Positions 25,379-35,803 of a DNA stretch of 64,000 nt are shown here, in pieces. The translations under genes were made by a program, and so were the position numbers. The stretch covers positions 1 to 64,000 of the forward strand of contig JALSLJ010000095.1 in assembly GCA_026988315.1 (NCBI GenBank), read 5' to 3'. Source of the stretch: Sulfurimonas sp. GTDB taxonomy: Bacteria > Campylobacterota > Campylobacteria > Campylobacterales > Sulfurimonadaceae. Below the pieces are notes generated by a model. That model was not told where the DNA came from. It did no database searches and saw nothing but the letters and a program-made list of their open reading frames with translations. The stretch's first letter is position 1. Each line of letters begins with the position of its first letter.

Positions 25379-27661
25379 ATGTCAAAAAAAAATTATATAG
25401 TAGGGTTTCCAAGAATTGGAGAACAAAGAGAATTAAAAAAAATATTAGAAAGTTTTTGGGCTAAAAAAAGCTCATTTAATGAAGTATTAGATCTAGCACA
25501 TGAGCTAAAAGTACGCCATTGGAACTACCAAAAAGATGCTGGTATAGAGTATATAAGTTCAAATGATTTTAGTTTATATGACAATATGTTAGATACTGCT
25601 ATTATGCTAGGAGCCATACCTAAAAGATTTGTTAATTTACGAGAGGAAGAGTTGTATTTTGCAATGGCAAGAGGAACGAATACAAATACAGCTATGGAGA
25701 TGACAAAATGGTTTAATACAAACTATCACTATATCGTACCTGAATTATCACTTGAAGATGAATATAGATTAAATAGTTCTAAAATTATAAACGAATATAA
25801 GGAAGCAAAAGAATTAGGCATACAAACTAAGATAAATATTATAGGACCTCTGACATTTTTGGGTCTTTCAAAAAGAGTAGATCAGGGAGATACCTATGAA
25901 TTTTTAGATAAAATTATTCCTATTTATGAAAAATTATTACAAGAGATCTTACAACTTGATGATGATATTACAGTACAAATTGATGAACCGATTTTTTCAA
26001 AAGACAATGAAGAAAAAATACTAAATCTTATCAAGCCTCTATATGATAGATTGGCAAAGGTGAGTCAAAATATAAATATAATAGTTACGACTTATTTTGA
26101 GCACTCTAACGAAGCTACAAAAATTTTAGCAACAACACCTGTTTGGGGTATTGGTCTTGACTTTTTATATGGCGATGAAAACTTCAAATCTTTGGAATTA
26201 ATAAAAAATAGTGATAAAAAGTTAATTGCAGGTGTAGTAGATGGTAGAAATATTTGGAAAAATAATATTACTAAAACTATTCAACTTTTAGAAAAAATCT
26301 CAGAAGTTATCCCAAAAGAAAATATTATTGTATCTTCATCCTGTTCACTTTTACATACACCTTTTACTTTAAAGTATGAAAAAAACATGGATGCAGATAT
26401 AAAAAATTGGTTAAGTTTCGCTGTGGAAAAACTAGATGAAGTTTCTCTTGTTTCACATCTATTTTTTAATGATAGTGACACTACAGAAGATAAATATTCT
26501 CTAGCATTAGAAGCAAATAAAAAAGCAAATGAAAGTAGAAGATCATCTTTACTTATTCACGATAAAGAAGTTCAAAAAAGAGTAAAAAACTTTACAAAAC
26601 TAAGTAGAGATGGAGAATATCAAGAGAGAATTAAAATTCAAAAAGAGATTTTGAAATATGAAGATTTAGTAACAACAACTATTGGTTCATTTCCTCAAAC
26701 ACCTGAGATTAGAAAAGCTAGAAGAGAGTTTAAAAAAGGCGAGATAAGTAAGTTGAAGTATGAAGAGCAGATGAAGGATTATATCGACCATTGCATATCT
26801 TTTCAAGAAGAGTGTGGAATTGAAGTTTTAGTTCATGGAGAACCTGAACGAAATGATATGGTTGAGTACTTTGGCGAACAGCTAAAAGGTTATGGTTTTT
26901 CTCAAAATGGATGGGTTCAAAGCTATGGAAGTAGATGTGTAAAACCACCATTTATATTTGGAGATATTAGCCGTCCAAAACCTATGACAGTCGATTGGAT
27001 TACTTATGCACAAAGCAAAACAGATAAAATAATGAAAGGTATGCTTACAGGTCCTGTGACAATTTTAAACTGGTCTTTTGTAAGAGATGATAAACCAAGA
27101 AGTGAAGTTTCAAAACAAATAGCTGTAGCTTTAAGTGATGAGATAGATGACTTACAAAAATCAGGCATTAAAATCATCCAAGTTGATGAAGCTGCTTTTA
27201 AAGAAGGCTATCCTCTTAGATTTGAAAAGATTAAAATTTATGAAAAATGGGCATTAAGAGATTTTAAAATATCAGTAAGTAGTGCTAAAATTCAAACTCA
27301 AATACATACGCATATGTGTTATAGTGAATTTAATGATATTATTGAAACTATTGAAGCTATGGATGCTGATGTTATTTCAATAGAAACTGCAAGAAGTGGA
27401 AACGAACTCCTTAAAATATTTAAAAAAGTTGGATATAAGCAAGAAGTAGGTCCTGGTGTATATGATATACATTCTCCACGAATTCCTAGTGTAGATGAGA
27501 TAGTAAAACAAATCAATCTATTACTTGAAGTATTACCAAAAAGCCAACTATGGATAAATCCTGATTGTGGTTTAAAAACTAGAAAATGGGAAGAGGTAAA
27601 ACCTAGCTTACAAAATATGGTTGAAGCTGTTAAAATAATTAGAAATGAACTAAATAGATAA
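25379..27661 (+). CDS. metE: Cobalamin-independent methionine synthase MetE
   Basis: A 760-residue enzyme transferring the methyl group of methyltetrahydropteroyl-triglutamate to homocysteine. The N-terminal domain begins NYIVGFPRIGEQRELKK. The catalytic C-terminal domain has VHGEPERNDMVEYFGE, the zinc-binding HTHMCYS (His and Cys), the glutamate in ISIETARSG and the second cysteine in NPDCGLKTRKW. All zinc ligands are present. The gene looks more lysine/asparagine and AT-rich than its neighbours. It sits alone between recN and dnaE, suggestive of acquisition. It is convergent with dnaE. Confidence 0.95.
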   Translation: MSKKNYIVGFPRIGEQRELKKILESFWAKKSSFNEVLDLAHELKVRHWNYQKDAGIEYISSNDFSLYDNMLDTAIMLGAIPKRFVNLREEELYFAMARGTNTNTAMEMTKWFNTNYHYIVPELSLEDEYRLNSSKIINEYKEAKELGIQTKINIIGPLTFLGLSKRVDQGDTYEFLDKIIPIYEKLLQEILQLDDDITVQIDEPIFSKDNEEKILNLIKPLYDRLAKVSQNINIIVTTYFEHSNEATKILATTPVWGIGLDFLYGDENFKSLELIKNSDKKLIAGVVDGRNIWKNNITKTIQLLEKISEVIPKENIIVSSSCSLLHTPFTLKYEKNMDADIKNWLSFAVEKLDEVSLVSHLFFNDSDTTEDKYSLALEANKKANESRRSSLLIHDKEVQKRVKNFTKLSRDGEYQERIKIQKEILKYEDLVTTTIGSFPQTPEIRKARREFKKGEISKLKYEEQMKDYIDHCISFQEECGIEVLVHGEPERNDMVEYFGEQLKGYGFSQNGWVQSYGSRCVKPPFIFGDISRPKPMTVDWITYAQSKTDKIMKGMLTGPVTILNWSFVRDDKPRSEVSKQIAVALSDEIDDLQKSGIKIIQVDEAAFKEGYPLRFEKIKIYEKWALRDFKISVSSAKIQTQIHTHMCYSEFNDIIETIEAMDADVISIETARSGNELLKIFKKVGYKQEVGPGVYDIHSPRIPSVDEIVKQINLLLEVLPKSQLWINPDCGLKTRKWEEVKPSLQNMVEAVKIIRNELNR

Positions 27662-27671
27662 CAAAACAGAG

Positions 27672-27707
27672 TAGCCAATAAATTACCTAGCGGCATTTTA
27701 TTGGCTA
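27672..27707. terminator. Bidirectional-type terminator hairpin between metE and dnaE
   Basis: TAGCCAATAAA (27672-27682) is a perfect 11-base complement of TTTATTGGCTA (27697-27707) around a 14-base loop. It lies just after the metE stop and about 45 bases beyond the dnaE stop, where the two genes converge. There is no long T-run after the plus-strand stem, so efficiency may be moderate. Confidence 0.7.
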
Positions 27708-27751
27708 TCTTCAACCGTTGTTCTAATGCTTCGCATGATTTAAAATTTTAT

Positions 27752-30700
27752 TTATAAAATATCCACAGCTTCATTCCCCTCTAAAGCTTTTACGATACTT
27801 CCTTCTACCCTTATTGCTGAGTCTATTATTACATTTTGTAGTTTTGAGATGATGGTTATCTTCAGTGGTCTTCTTCCTGGATGTTGTCTGATAAGAGTAT
27901 ATAACTGTTCTAAAATAGTTGTATCTTCATCTAGTCTCACAGCAAGATTTATAGGTTCAGGTGGTTTTTCTTGAACCTCTTTTTTTACCTTCTTAGTCTC
28001 TTTTGCAGCTTGTTTTAGTGTCATGATTTTTGTCACACCTATGCGAGTAAACATCTCTGTATGAGTGATTTTTGCTTTAAAAGCTACTGGCTCATCTAAG
28101 TCCATCTCTGAGAGTTGCTCTAGCTTATCCGAAAAAAGCATAATCTCGATATTTCCATGAAAATCCATGAGACTTACTATGCCAAATTGATTCCCTTTTT
28201 TTGAAACTTTTTTTTGTATCTCTTCAACTTTACCTATAAAAATTGCATAAGAGCCATCTTTTATGTTTTCTAGCTCTGAAGAGAGAGTATAGCTTAGCTC
28301 CCCTAGTCTCTCTCTGTACTCATCAAGTGGATGTCCTGAAACATAAAAACCTAGAGTCTCTTTTTCAAACTCCAAGATCTCTTTTAGCTCATACTCATCA
28401 GAGTTATTAAGTTCAAGTTTTACAGTGGTTATCTCCTCATCGTCTCCAAAAAGAGAGCCTACTGCATTTTTCTTAGCATCACTTGCTTTTTTTGCAGTCT
28501 CCACTATCTTTTCTATTTGATCTAATAGAGCTTTTCTTGAGTAACCAAACCTATCGAAACCACCCGACTTTATACTTGATTCTATAAAGCGTTTATTTAC
28601 CTTTGAGGGGTCTATGCGGTTTACAAAATTTTCTATAGATATAAATTCACCCTCTTTCTCACGAGTCTCTATAATCGACTCAACGGCAGAAGTTCCAACA
28701 CCTTTAATCGCACCCAAACCAAATAGAATAATATCTTTTTCATCTTTGGTAGTTGCCGAAAATTCAAGATAAGAGTCATTAACATCAGGAGGAGAAAGTT
28801 CAATTCCCATCCTTTTAACCTCATCGATATAACGAACAACTTTATCCATATTGTCTTTATCAGATGTAAGAAGTGCCGCCATAAATTCGTTTGGATAGTA
28901 AGTTTTTAACCATGCGGTTTGAAAGGTAACCATTGCATAAGCTGCTGAGTGTGATTTATTAAAACCATACCCTGCAAATTTTTCAATCAAATCAAAAAGT
29001 TTTGAAGCTTCTTCGTATGGATGACCTTGTTTTACAGCACCTTTAGAAAACTCATCATTGTATGTTGCCATATCTTTTTTCTTACCCATAGCACGACGGA
29101 TAATATCTGAATATCCAAGGGAAAAACCACCAACATTTTGAACGATTTGCATTACCTGTTCTTGATAAACAATGACCCCATAAGTATTTTTAAGAATCGG
29201 TTCCATAATATCAAAAGTATATTCAATTTTCTCTCGTCCATGTTTACGCTCAACAAAACTATCAAGCATCCCCGATTCCATTGGTCCAGGTCTATAGAGT
29301 GCAAGAACGGCAATTAAATCCTCAAAATTATCTGGTTTGAGTCGTTTGTTTAAATCTTGCATCCCTGAGGACTCTATTTGGAACATCCCAACTGTCTCGC
29401 CTGTTCTTATAACCTCATATACTTTAGGGTCATTTTCATCTATCTTGTGCCACTCTATCTCTTTTTTATATCTTCTTTTTATAAGTTTTATAGCGTTATC
29501 GATAACATCAAGAGTTTTCAAACCAAGGAAGTCAAACTTGATTAAGTCAACATCTTCAAGGTAGTTTAGAGAGTATTGAGTTACAAAAGTATCTTCACCA
29601 GATGGCTTGTAGATAGGTGTTTTATACCAGAGTTCCTCGTTGCTTATTACAACACCAGCAGCATGTATGCCAGAGTTTCGCTTTAAACCTTCAAGTTTTT
29701 TAGCAAACTCCCAAACTCTCTTAGAATTTGCATCGCCCTCTATAAGTTCTTGAATCTTAGGCTCTTTTTGAAAAGCACCCTCTATAAATTTCCCTTTTTT
29801 CTCTTTACCATTGAGAGTGATTCCTAGTTCGTCAGGGATAAGTTTCGCCATCTTATCAGCTTGAGAGAGTGGCATATCAAGAACACGAGCAACATCACGA
29901 ATAACCCCTTTTGCTAAGAGTGAACCAAAGGTGATGATTTGAGCTACCTGATTTCGTCCATATTTCTCTACAACATAGTCTATAACCTCTCCCCGACGAG
30001 CTTGCATAAAGTCCATATCAATATCGGGCATACTTACTCGTTCAGGATTTAAAAATCTCTCAAAAAGTAGGTCGTACTTCATAGGGTCTATATCGGTAAT
30101 ATCAAGTGAATATGCAACAAGGCTTCCAGCAGCACTTCCTCGCCCTGGTCCAACAGCTATACCCATCTCTTTTGCAACTTTCACAAAGTCCCAAACGATA
30201 AGCATATAACCTGGAAATTTCATAGAGTTGATAATATCCATCTCAAACTTTAATCGCTCTCTATACTCTTCATGCTTAGATGCATCAACATGCTTAAGTC
30301 TCTCAACTAAACCTAGTTTGCACCTGTATGTAAAATATTCTGCATCTGATATATCTTTATCATCACTACTTAGTTTTAGTCCGTCCGTCTTTGCATATTC
30401 CGGTGTGAACTTAAAATTTGGAGGGGTTGGCGTATCTACAACTGGAACAAACTCTTCTATCTTCTCTACTATCTCTTGTGTATGGGCAAGAGCTTCGGGT
30501 ATGTCAGCAAAGAGCCTTGCCATCTGTTGGGGCGATTTTAGATAAAATTCATGAACTGAGTGACGCATACGGTTTGGGTCATCATAGAGTTTATTCATCC
30601 CTATACACATAAATGCTTCATGGTACTGAGCATCTCCTGGGTAAGTGTAGTGAGTATCATTTGTAGCGACTATTTTTATCCCTGTTTCTCGTGATATACG

Positions 30701-31300
30701 AAGAATTTCATTATCAATATAGAGTTGGTCACCAATCCCGTGTCGCATAAGCTCTAAGTAAAAATCATCTCCAAATATCTCTTTATACTCTAGTGCTACT
30801 GCTAAAGCACCATCATATCCTAAAGCTCCATTTTTTACATTTCTCTCATTTGCTAAGTTTAGATGCCAGTTTACCTCACCTTGAAGACAAGCACTAGTAC
30901 AGATCAGACCCTCACTATGAGAAGCAAGCTCTTTTTTGTTAATCCGTGGAAAGTAATACATCCCCTCTATAAAAGCCTTTGAGGAGAGATACATAAGGTT
31001 CTCATAACCCTTTTTATTTTTAGCAAATAAACAGATATGAAATCTTTGCTTAGTAGATTTATCACCAAGTGTCTCACCATTATGGATGTAGCCCTCCATC
31101 CCGATAATAGGCTTAATCCCTGCACCCTTCATCTGATGATAGAAGTCAATTGCTCCAAACATATTTCCATGGTCGGTCATTGCTACGGATGTCATCCCAA
31201 GCTCTTTTACACGAGAGACTAAGTTTGTAAGTTTATTTGCTCCATCAAGCAAAGAGTATTCAGTATGTAGATGTAAATGTGTGAAAGGTTGTGCACTCAA
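27752..31300 (-). CDS. dnaE: DNA polymerase III alpha subunit
   Basis: A 1182-residue replicative polymerase. The N-terminal PHP domain (HLHTEYSLLDGANK, MTDHGNMFGAI) is followed by the polymerase core. The catalytic aspartates lie in MPDIDMDF (about 425-432) and in the later DLIKFDFLGLKTLDV. YGVIVYQEQVMQI, GYGFNKSHSAAYA and the fingers segment KKDMATYNDEF are typical. Helix-hairpin-helix, OB-fold (IFIGKVEEI...) and a C-terminal clamp-binding region complete it. It is a single-gene unit, divergent from the LTA-synthase-like gene. Confidence 0.97.
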   Translation of the reverse strand: MSAQPFTHLHLHTEYSLLDGANKLTNLVSRVKELGMTSVAMTDHGNMFGAIDFYHQMKGAGIKPIIGMEGYIHNGETLGDKSTKQRFHICLFAKNKKGYENLMYLSSKAFIEGMYYFPRINKKELASHSEGLICTSACLQGEVNWHLNLANERNVKNGALGYDGALAVALEYKEIFGDDFYLELMRHGIGDQLYIDNEILRISRETGIKIVATNDTHYTYPGDAQYHEAFMCIGMNKLYDDPNRMRHSVHEFYLKSPQQMARLFADIPEALAHTQEIVEKIEEFVPVVDTPTPPNFKFTPEYAKTDGLKLSSDDKDISDAEYFTYRCKLGLVERLKHVDASKHEEYRERLKFEMDIINSMKFPGYMLIVWDFVKVAKEMGIAVGPGRGSAAGSLVAYSLDITDIDPMKYDLLFERFLNPERVSMPDIDMDFMQARRGEVIDYVVEKYGRNQVAQIITFGSLLAKGVIRDVARVLDMPLSQADKMAKLIPDELGITLNGKEKKGKFIEGAFQKEPKIQELIEGDANSKRVWEFAKKLEGLKRNSGIHAAGVVISNEELWYKTPIYKPSGEDTFVTQYSLNYLEDVDLIKFDFLGLKTLDVIDNAIKLIKRRYKKEIEWHKIDENDPKVYEVIRTGETVGMFQIESSGMQDLNKRLKPDNFEDLIAVLALYRPGPMESGMLDSFVERKHGREKIEYTFDIMEPILKNTYGVIVYQEQVMQIVQNVGGFSLGYSDIIRRAMGKKKDMATYNDEFSKGAVKQGHPYEEASKLFDLIEKFAGYGFNKSHSAAYAMVTFQTAWLKTYYPNEFMAALLTSDKDNMDKVVRYIDEVKRMGIELSPPDVNDSYLEFSATTKDEKDIILFGLGAIKGVGTSAVESIIETREKEGEFISIENFVNRIDPSKVNKRFIESSIKSGGFDRFGYSRKALLDQIEKIVETAKKASDAKKNAVGSLFGDDEEITTVKLELNNSDEYELKEILEFEKETLGFYVSGHPLDEYRERLGELSYTLSSELENIKDGSYAIFIGKVEEIQKKVSKKGNQFGIVSLMDFHGNIEIMLFSDKLEQLSEMDLDEPVAFKAKITHTEMFTRIGVTKIMTLKQAAKETKKVKKEVQEKPPEPINLAVRLDEDTTILEQLYTLIRQHPGRRPLKITIISKLQNVIIDSAIRVEGSIVKALEGNEAVDIL

Positions 31301-31433
31301 AATAAGGTCCTAAAAATTGTAAATTATTAAAAGATTATAGTAGATTTGACTTAATTTGGAATAATTAATAATTTATTCATTAAATCTTCATAAACACAAG
31401 CTACTATTACAAAAATTTATCTTAAGGGCAAAA

Positions 31434-33353
31434 ATGCAAAACATTTCAAGTAACAGATTCCGCTTTATAAACACCACCTTTTTAATTTTCATAGTTATAT
31501 CTTTCATAACAAGAACAACACTTCTTATTAAGTCGATTGATATGATAGATATAACTTTTGTGCAACTCATCCAAGTTTACCTTATCGGTTTTTTCTATGA
31601 TTTTATAGCTATCAGCTATTTAGTTATACCTTTTGTTATCTACATACTTTTACTACCACAAAAACTTTGGCAACATAAAATAAATAAATTTATGACCTAT
31701 ATATTTACTTTTATATTACTTTTTGGGGTTGTATTTTACGCATTTAGTGAATGGTTTTTTTGGGATGAATTTAGTGTTAGGTTTAATTTTATAGCGGTTG
31801 ATTATCTAGTATATACAACTGAAGTTATTGGTAATATTCGAGAGTCTTATCCTATGGGATTACTCCTTAGCATCATTACGATTATAGCTGCTTTGATATT
31901 TTTCTTACTCTATAAATTTGATTTTTTTACATCATTATTTCAAGATAAGACAACAATAAAACAGCGTCTTAAACCAGCACTGTTTTATCTGGGCTTACCT
32001 GTTATATTTTTTATATCTATTAATCAAGATTTTACAAAAATATCAAAAAATCAGTATAACAACGAACTCTCTAAAGCTGGTCTTTACTCTTTATTTGCGG
32101 CTTTTAGAAACAACACTTTAGATTATGAAACTTTTTATATGACAGATGATGAAACAAAGGTACTAAAAAACCTAAGAGATATAATCCAAACCAAAAACTC
32201 TACATTTTTAAACAACAACGACATATATAGAGAGATACTTAATGATTCTAAAGAGAAAAATCATAATGTTATGATGATAGTTGTTGAGAGTTTAAGTGGC
32301 AAGTTCCTCGAATCATTAAATGGAAAAAAAGGGCTAACTCCAAACTTAGATGCATTAGCCAAAGAGAGCATGTTTTTTAGTAATTTTTATGCAACAGGAA
32401 CACGCACAGTAAGAGGTATGGAAGCTATAACACTTTCACTTCCACCTACGGCGGGAAGGTCGATAGTAAAAAGACCAGACAATCACAATATGTTCTCAAG
32501 TGGCTTTATATTTAAAGAAAAAGGGTATCAGACTAAATTTATCTATGGTGGTCATGGATATTTTGATAATATGAATGAATTTTTCTCTAATAATGGCTTT
32601 GATATTGTTGATAGAACTGATTTTAGCGATGAAGAGGATACTTTTCATACCATTTGGGGTGTTTGTGATGAGGATTTGTTAAACAAAACTCTCAAAGAAG
32701 CAGATAAATCATATAAACAAAACAAGCCTTTTATGAACTTTATCATGACAACTACAAACCATAGACCGTATGACTATCCCGATGGACGCATAGATATTCC
32801 ATCACATAGTGGTCGTGATGGCGCTGTGAAGTACACAGACTATGCAATAGGTGACTTTATCGCAAAAGCAAAAAAGAAACCATGGTTTAAAAACACTATC
32901 TTTGTAATTGTAGCTGATCACTGCTCTTCTAGTGCCGGAAAAACAGAGCTACCACTTGACAAGTACCATATCCCTATGATTATCTATGCACCACATATTT
33001 TAAAACCACAAGTTGTAGATAAGATAGCAAGCCAGATAGATATCATGCCTACACTCTTTAGTATATTTAACTGGTCTTATAAAAGTAAATTTTTTGGCAA
33101 AGATATCTTAAGTAGTGATTTTGAGCAAAGAGCACTTGTTGGAACTTACCAAAAACTAGGTCTTTACCAAGACAATGTACTTAGCATCTTATCCCCAGAC
33201 AAAAAAATAAAAAGCTATGAAGTGATAAGTCAAGATATTTTTCGCACAAAATACAAAGAGATTGCTAGTGATAAGAAGATGAAAGACAACACTATTGCTT
33301 ATTATCAAGAAGCGAGCATACTTCATAAGAAAAAGCTAGATAAAAGTAATTGA
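31434..33353 (+). CDS. LTA-synthase-family sulfatase-fold phosphotransferase
   Basis: A 639-residue inner-membrane enzyme with five membrane helices in the first ~210 residues and a periplasmic alkaline-phosphatase-fold domain after that. Key features are MMIVVESLSGKFL (metal-binding Glu), TGTRTVRGMEA (the likely catalytic Thr, after NFYAT), FIYGGHGYFDNM and VADHCSSSAGK (metal-binding Asp-His). Family members move phosphoglycerol or phosphoethanolamine onto envelope glycans. In a Gram-negative the acceptor could be a periplasmic glucan, LPS or surface glycan; it cannot be told from the sequence. Confidence 0.85.
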   Translation: MQNISSNRFRFINTTFLIFIVISFITRTTLLIKSIDMIDITFVQLIQVYLIGFFYDFIAISYLVIPFVIYILLLPQKLWQHKINKFMTYIFTFILLFGVVFYAFSEWFFWDEFSVRFNFIAVDYLVYTTEVIGNIRESYPMGLLLSIITIIAALIFFLLYKFDFFTSLFQDKTTIKQRLKPALFYLGLPVIFFISINQDFTKISKNQYNNELSKAGLYSLFAAFRNNTLDYETFYMTDDETKVLKNLRDIIQTKNSTFLNNNDIYREILNDSKEKNHNVMMIVVESLSGKFLESLNGKKGLTPNLDALAKESMFFSNFYATGTRTVRGMEAITLSLPPTAGRSIVKRPDNHNMFSSGFIFKEKGYQTKFIYGGHGYFDNMNEFFSNNGFDIVDRTDFSDEEDTFHTIWGVCDEDLLNKTLKEADKSYKQNKPFMNFIMTTTNHRPYDYPDGRIDIPSHSGRDGAVKYTDYAIGDFIAKAKKKPWFKNTIFVIVADHCSSSAGKTELPLDKYHIPMIIYAPHILKPQVVDKIASQIDIMPTLFSIFNWSYKSKFFGKDILSSDFEQRALVGTYQKLGLYQDNVLSILSPDKKIKSYEVISQDIFRTKYKEIASDKKMKDNTIAYYQEASILHKKKLDKSN

Positions 33354-33503
33354 TTCCCTTGGACAAACACCGTGTAGCTAGTTAGAATAAAAGTTATCCT
33401 ATGAAAATTATAATAATTAAATTAAGTTGAGATTATGTTTTTGTATTGTAGAATAAAAATTATTTAAAGTGTAAATAGCTTATCACAAAGGAAGTCACCA
33501 AAG

Positions 33504-35381
33504 ATGAAAGCTTTAAAGTATTTTTTAGTACTTGGTTCATTAAACCTCTGTTTTGCTCAAGAGAGCAGTATGGATGAGCTACTTAGCACATATGAAACAG
33601 AGTCCAAACTATCAAAAATCTCTAAAATAGAATCTGCTGGATTTGTTACTACATACTCCAGAGATGACTTAGAGAGGATGCAGGCTCGCACACTTATGGA
33701 TATCCTAAGAACATTCTCCATACCAAATATATCTCGCACCGCCACAAATAACTCTTACTTCATGAAACCATCAAATAAATCTATGCCAAACTCTGCTATC
33801 CGTCTCTATATAAACGACCACGATATGGCTGCTAGCAGATTTGGAAGTGATGCGATGGTGTGGAGCGATATGAGTTTGGAATTTATAGATCACATAGTAG
33901 TTTACAAAACAAGCTCTTCCATAGAGTTTGGGAATGAGCCTGGTACTGTTATCATAAAACTCTATACAAAATCACCTGAGACAGAAGAAGGGGGGAAAGT
34001 GCGAGTGACAGCAGATCAAAAAGGGAGCGCATCCCTTAGCACTTACTATGCCCACACAACTAAAAGTGGTTTTTCTTACCTCCTTTATGCCAATAAAGAC
34101 TATATTGAAAGAGAAGCGTACTACAATCAAGCGTACGAGCTCAACAGTGACAACGACAGTGAAAATGCCTATGCAAATTTCTCTTATAAAAATTTTGAAG
34201 TGGAACTTGGGCATTATGAAAAAAACAACAATGCTTTTTTAGGAATGGGAAGTGTTTATACCCCCTCAAACACTAAAGATAACAAGCAACATAACGACCA
34301 TGACTATATACATATGAGCAAGAAGTTTGACAATGATTTAAGAGTGCAACTCTCTTATGACATCATAGATGTTGACTTAGACTATTATGATGACGGTGGC
34401 ATAAGTGCTGGAAGCATTGGCATTGTGAGTGATTATGTAGTTGATATTAAAGATAGTGTATTGTCAGCAACAATAGAAAAAACATTTAATTTTAAGAACA
34501 ATAGATTATTTATAGGTGGATTTTACAAACAAAAAACATCAGACTTTAGAGGAAGCTTCGATACAAACAGCAGCAACTTCAAAAACACTCTCAACATCTA
34601 CTCTCTCTATGGGGAAAATAGTTATAGTTTTAGTGAAAGTTTCATGTTTGTCACATCTTTAAAAGGAGATTTTTACCGTTATGACAAAGATGTAAAATCT
34701 CAGGATATGCTCATAGCAAGAGCGGGGTTGATTAAAAATATAGACAACTTTCAAATAAAAGCGTTTTACACTCAAACTTACTATGCCATACCTATGGCGG
34801 CTCTTTACAGTGGGGATACAAATACTCCTCTCAAAACAGATACTTCACTTGACTATCCCGAGCCTACACTATTGTCTCTTGGAGTTAAATATAAGAGTCG
34901 AAATCATGAACTCAATTTAAAAGGTGCGATGATTACAGTTAACAACAAAGTTGTCCCAGACCCTGCAGTGGGTTTTAGAAACTTGGATAATATCTCTTAT
35001 AACCAATACGAACTAGACTACACTTACTATATAGGTGCAAAAAATAAAATAAATGCAAGCATATATAGCGGAGAAAATGGAGAGGGCTCAGAGATGAGTC
35101 CAAAGTATGGGGTAAATATATTTAGTTTTAACAGTTGTGGTAAGTTTGATTTTTACAATCAACTTCTTTATAAAGATAGCTATGAGGCCTATGGGGTATC
35201 TATGGATAAATCTTATGATTTTACCTCCTCAGTAAAGTACAGGCATACTGATAACCTCACTTTTGGCATCAAAGGGGAAAACATCCTAGACAAAGGGCTT
35301 GAGCAAGCATATAGGAATTATTCCTCTTCAATACCTGTATTTGACAGAAAATTTTGGATAAATATGGAGTATCTGTTTTGA
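33504..35381 (+). CDS. TonB-dependent receptor-like outer-membrane protein
   Basis: A 625-residue protein with a signal peptide (about 1-18, cleaved near CFAQ). A plug domain at about 40-165 has SAGFVTTYSRDDLERMQ, ARTLMDILRTFSIP and the C-terminal plug signature YKTSSSIEFGNEPGTVIIKL. An outer-membrane beta-barrel follows and ends in a terminal aromatic residue (WINMEYLF). It is the first gene of an operon with a YfiR-like periplasmic protein and a GGDEF-EAL enzyme, so it may act more as a sensor or gated porin than as a simple importer. The ligand is unknown. Confidence 0.8.
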   Translation: MKALKYFLVLGSLNLCFAQESSMDELLSTYETESKLSKISKIESAGFVTTYSRDDLERMQARTLMDILRTFSIPNISRTATNNSYFMKPSNKSMPNSAIRLYINDHDMAASRFGSDAMVWSDMSLEFIDHIVVYKTSSSIEFGNEPGTVIIKLYTKSPETEEGGKVRVTADQKGSASLSTYYAHTTKSGFSYLLYANKDYIEREAYYNQAYELNSDNDSENAYANFSYKNFEVELGHYEKNNNAFLGMGSVYTPSNTKDNKQHNDHDYIHMSKKFDNDLRVQLSYDIIDVDLDYYDDGGISAGSIGIVSDYVVDIKDSVLSATIEKTFNFKNNRLFIGGFYKQKTSDFRGSFDTNSSNFKNTLNIYSLYGENSYSFSESFMFVTSLKGDFYRYDKDVKSQDMLIARAGLIKNIDNFQIKAFYTQTYYAIPMAALYSGDTNTPLKTDTSLDYPEPTLLSLGVKYKSRNHELNLKGAMITVNNKVVPDPAVGFRNLDNISYNQYELDYTYYIGAKNKINASIYSGENGEGSEMSPKYGVNIFSFNSCGKFDFYNQLLYKDSYEAYGVSMDKSYDFTSSVKYRHTDNLTFGIKGENILDKGLEQAYRNYSSSIPVFDRKFWINMEYLF

Positions 35382-35803
35382 AAAAAATATTATTATTATT
35401 TATACTAGTATCTATAACTCTTTTGGCATCCCCACAAGATACAGAAAAGAAGATCTACAAGACGATATTAAGCTCAATATTTCCAAAAAAATCTACTATA
35501 CTTGTATGGTCGGACAATCCTCAAAAACAAAAAATTCTCTCTGAGATAAAAAATGTAAAGATTGCAGACAGCGAAGAGGATGCCGATATCTTAATTATCA
35601 ACAAATCTTACGACATAAACGCAACAAACAAAAAAATCTTTGCAGATGGTTATCTTGTTTTTAAACACTACAAAGATGATATAATCGGTGGTTTTTACTG
35701 GCAAAAAGGGAGACCAAACCTCATCTTTTTGAAAAAAAATCTCATAGATCATAATATCTCTTTACCCAATACTCTCAAGAACTATATAGAGGATTATGAT
35801 TGA
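35378..35803 (+). CDS. Periplasmic YfiR-like protein
   Basis: A secreted protein of about 141 residues. I choose TTG 35378 because it gives a clean signal peptide (MKKILLLFILVSITLLAS) and overlaps the receptor stop by four bases. The longer frame from ATG 35354 puts eight polar residues before it. The body alternates strands and helices, and its end, GRPNLIFLKKNLIDHNISLP, resembles the C-terminal segment of YfiR/DUF4154 proteins. YfiR restrains a partner diguanylate cyclase from the periplasm. The downstream GGDEF-EAL gene fits that role. Similarity is by pattern only. Confidence 0.6.
   Translation: MKKILLLFILVSITLLASPQDTEKKIYKTILSSIFPKKSTILVWSDNPQKQKILSEIKNVKIADSEEDADILIINKSYDINATNKKIFADGYLVFKHYKDDIIGGFYWQKGRPNLIFLKKNLIDHNISLPNTLKNYIEDYD

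Noticed and set aside
27319-27714. 131-codon minus-strand frame at the end of metE
   Set aside because: Antisense of the MetE zinc-binding region (HTHMCYS, NPDCG); no independent signals.
27672-27760. Considered as an integron attC-like site because of the long imperfect palindrome
   Set aside because: The hairpin is perfect and simple, no conserved attC core sites are visible and no integrase or cassette array is nearby. A terminator explains it.
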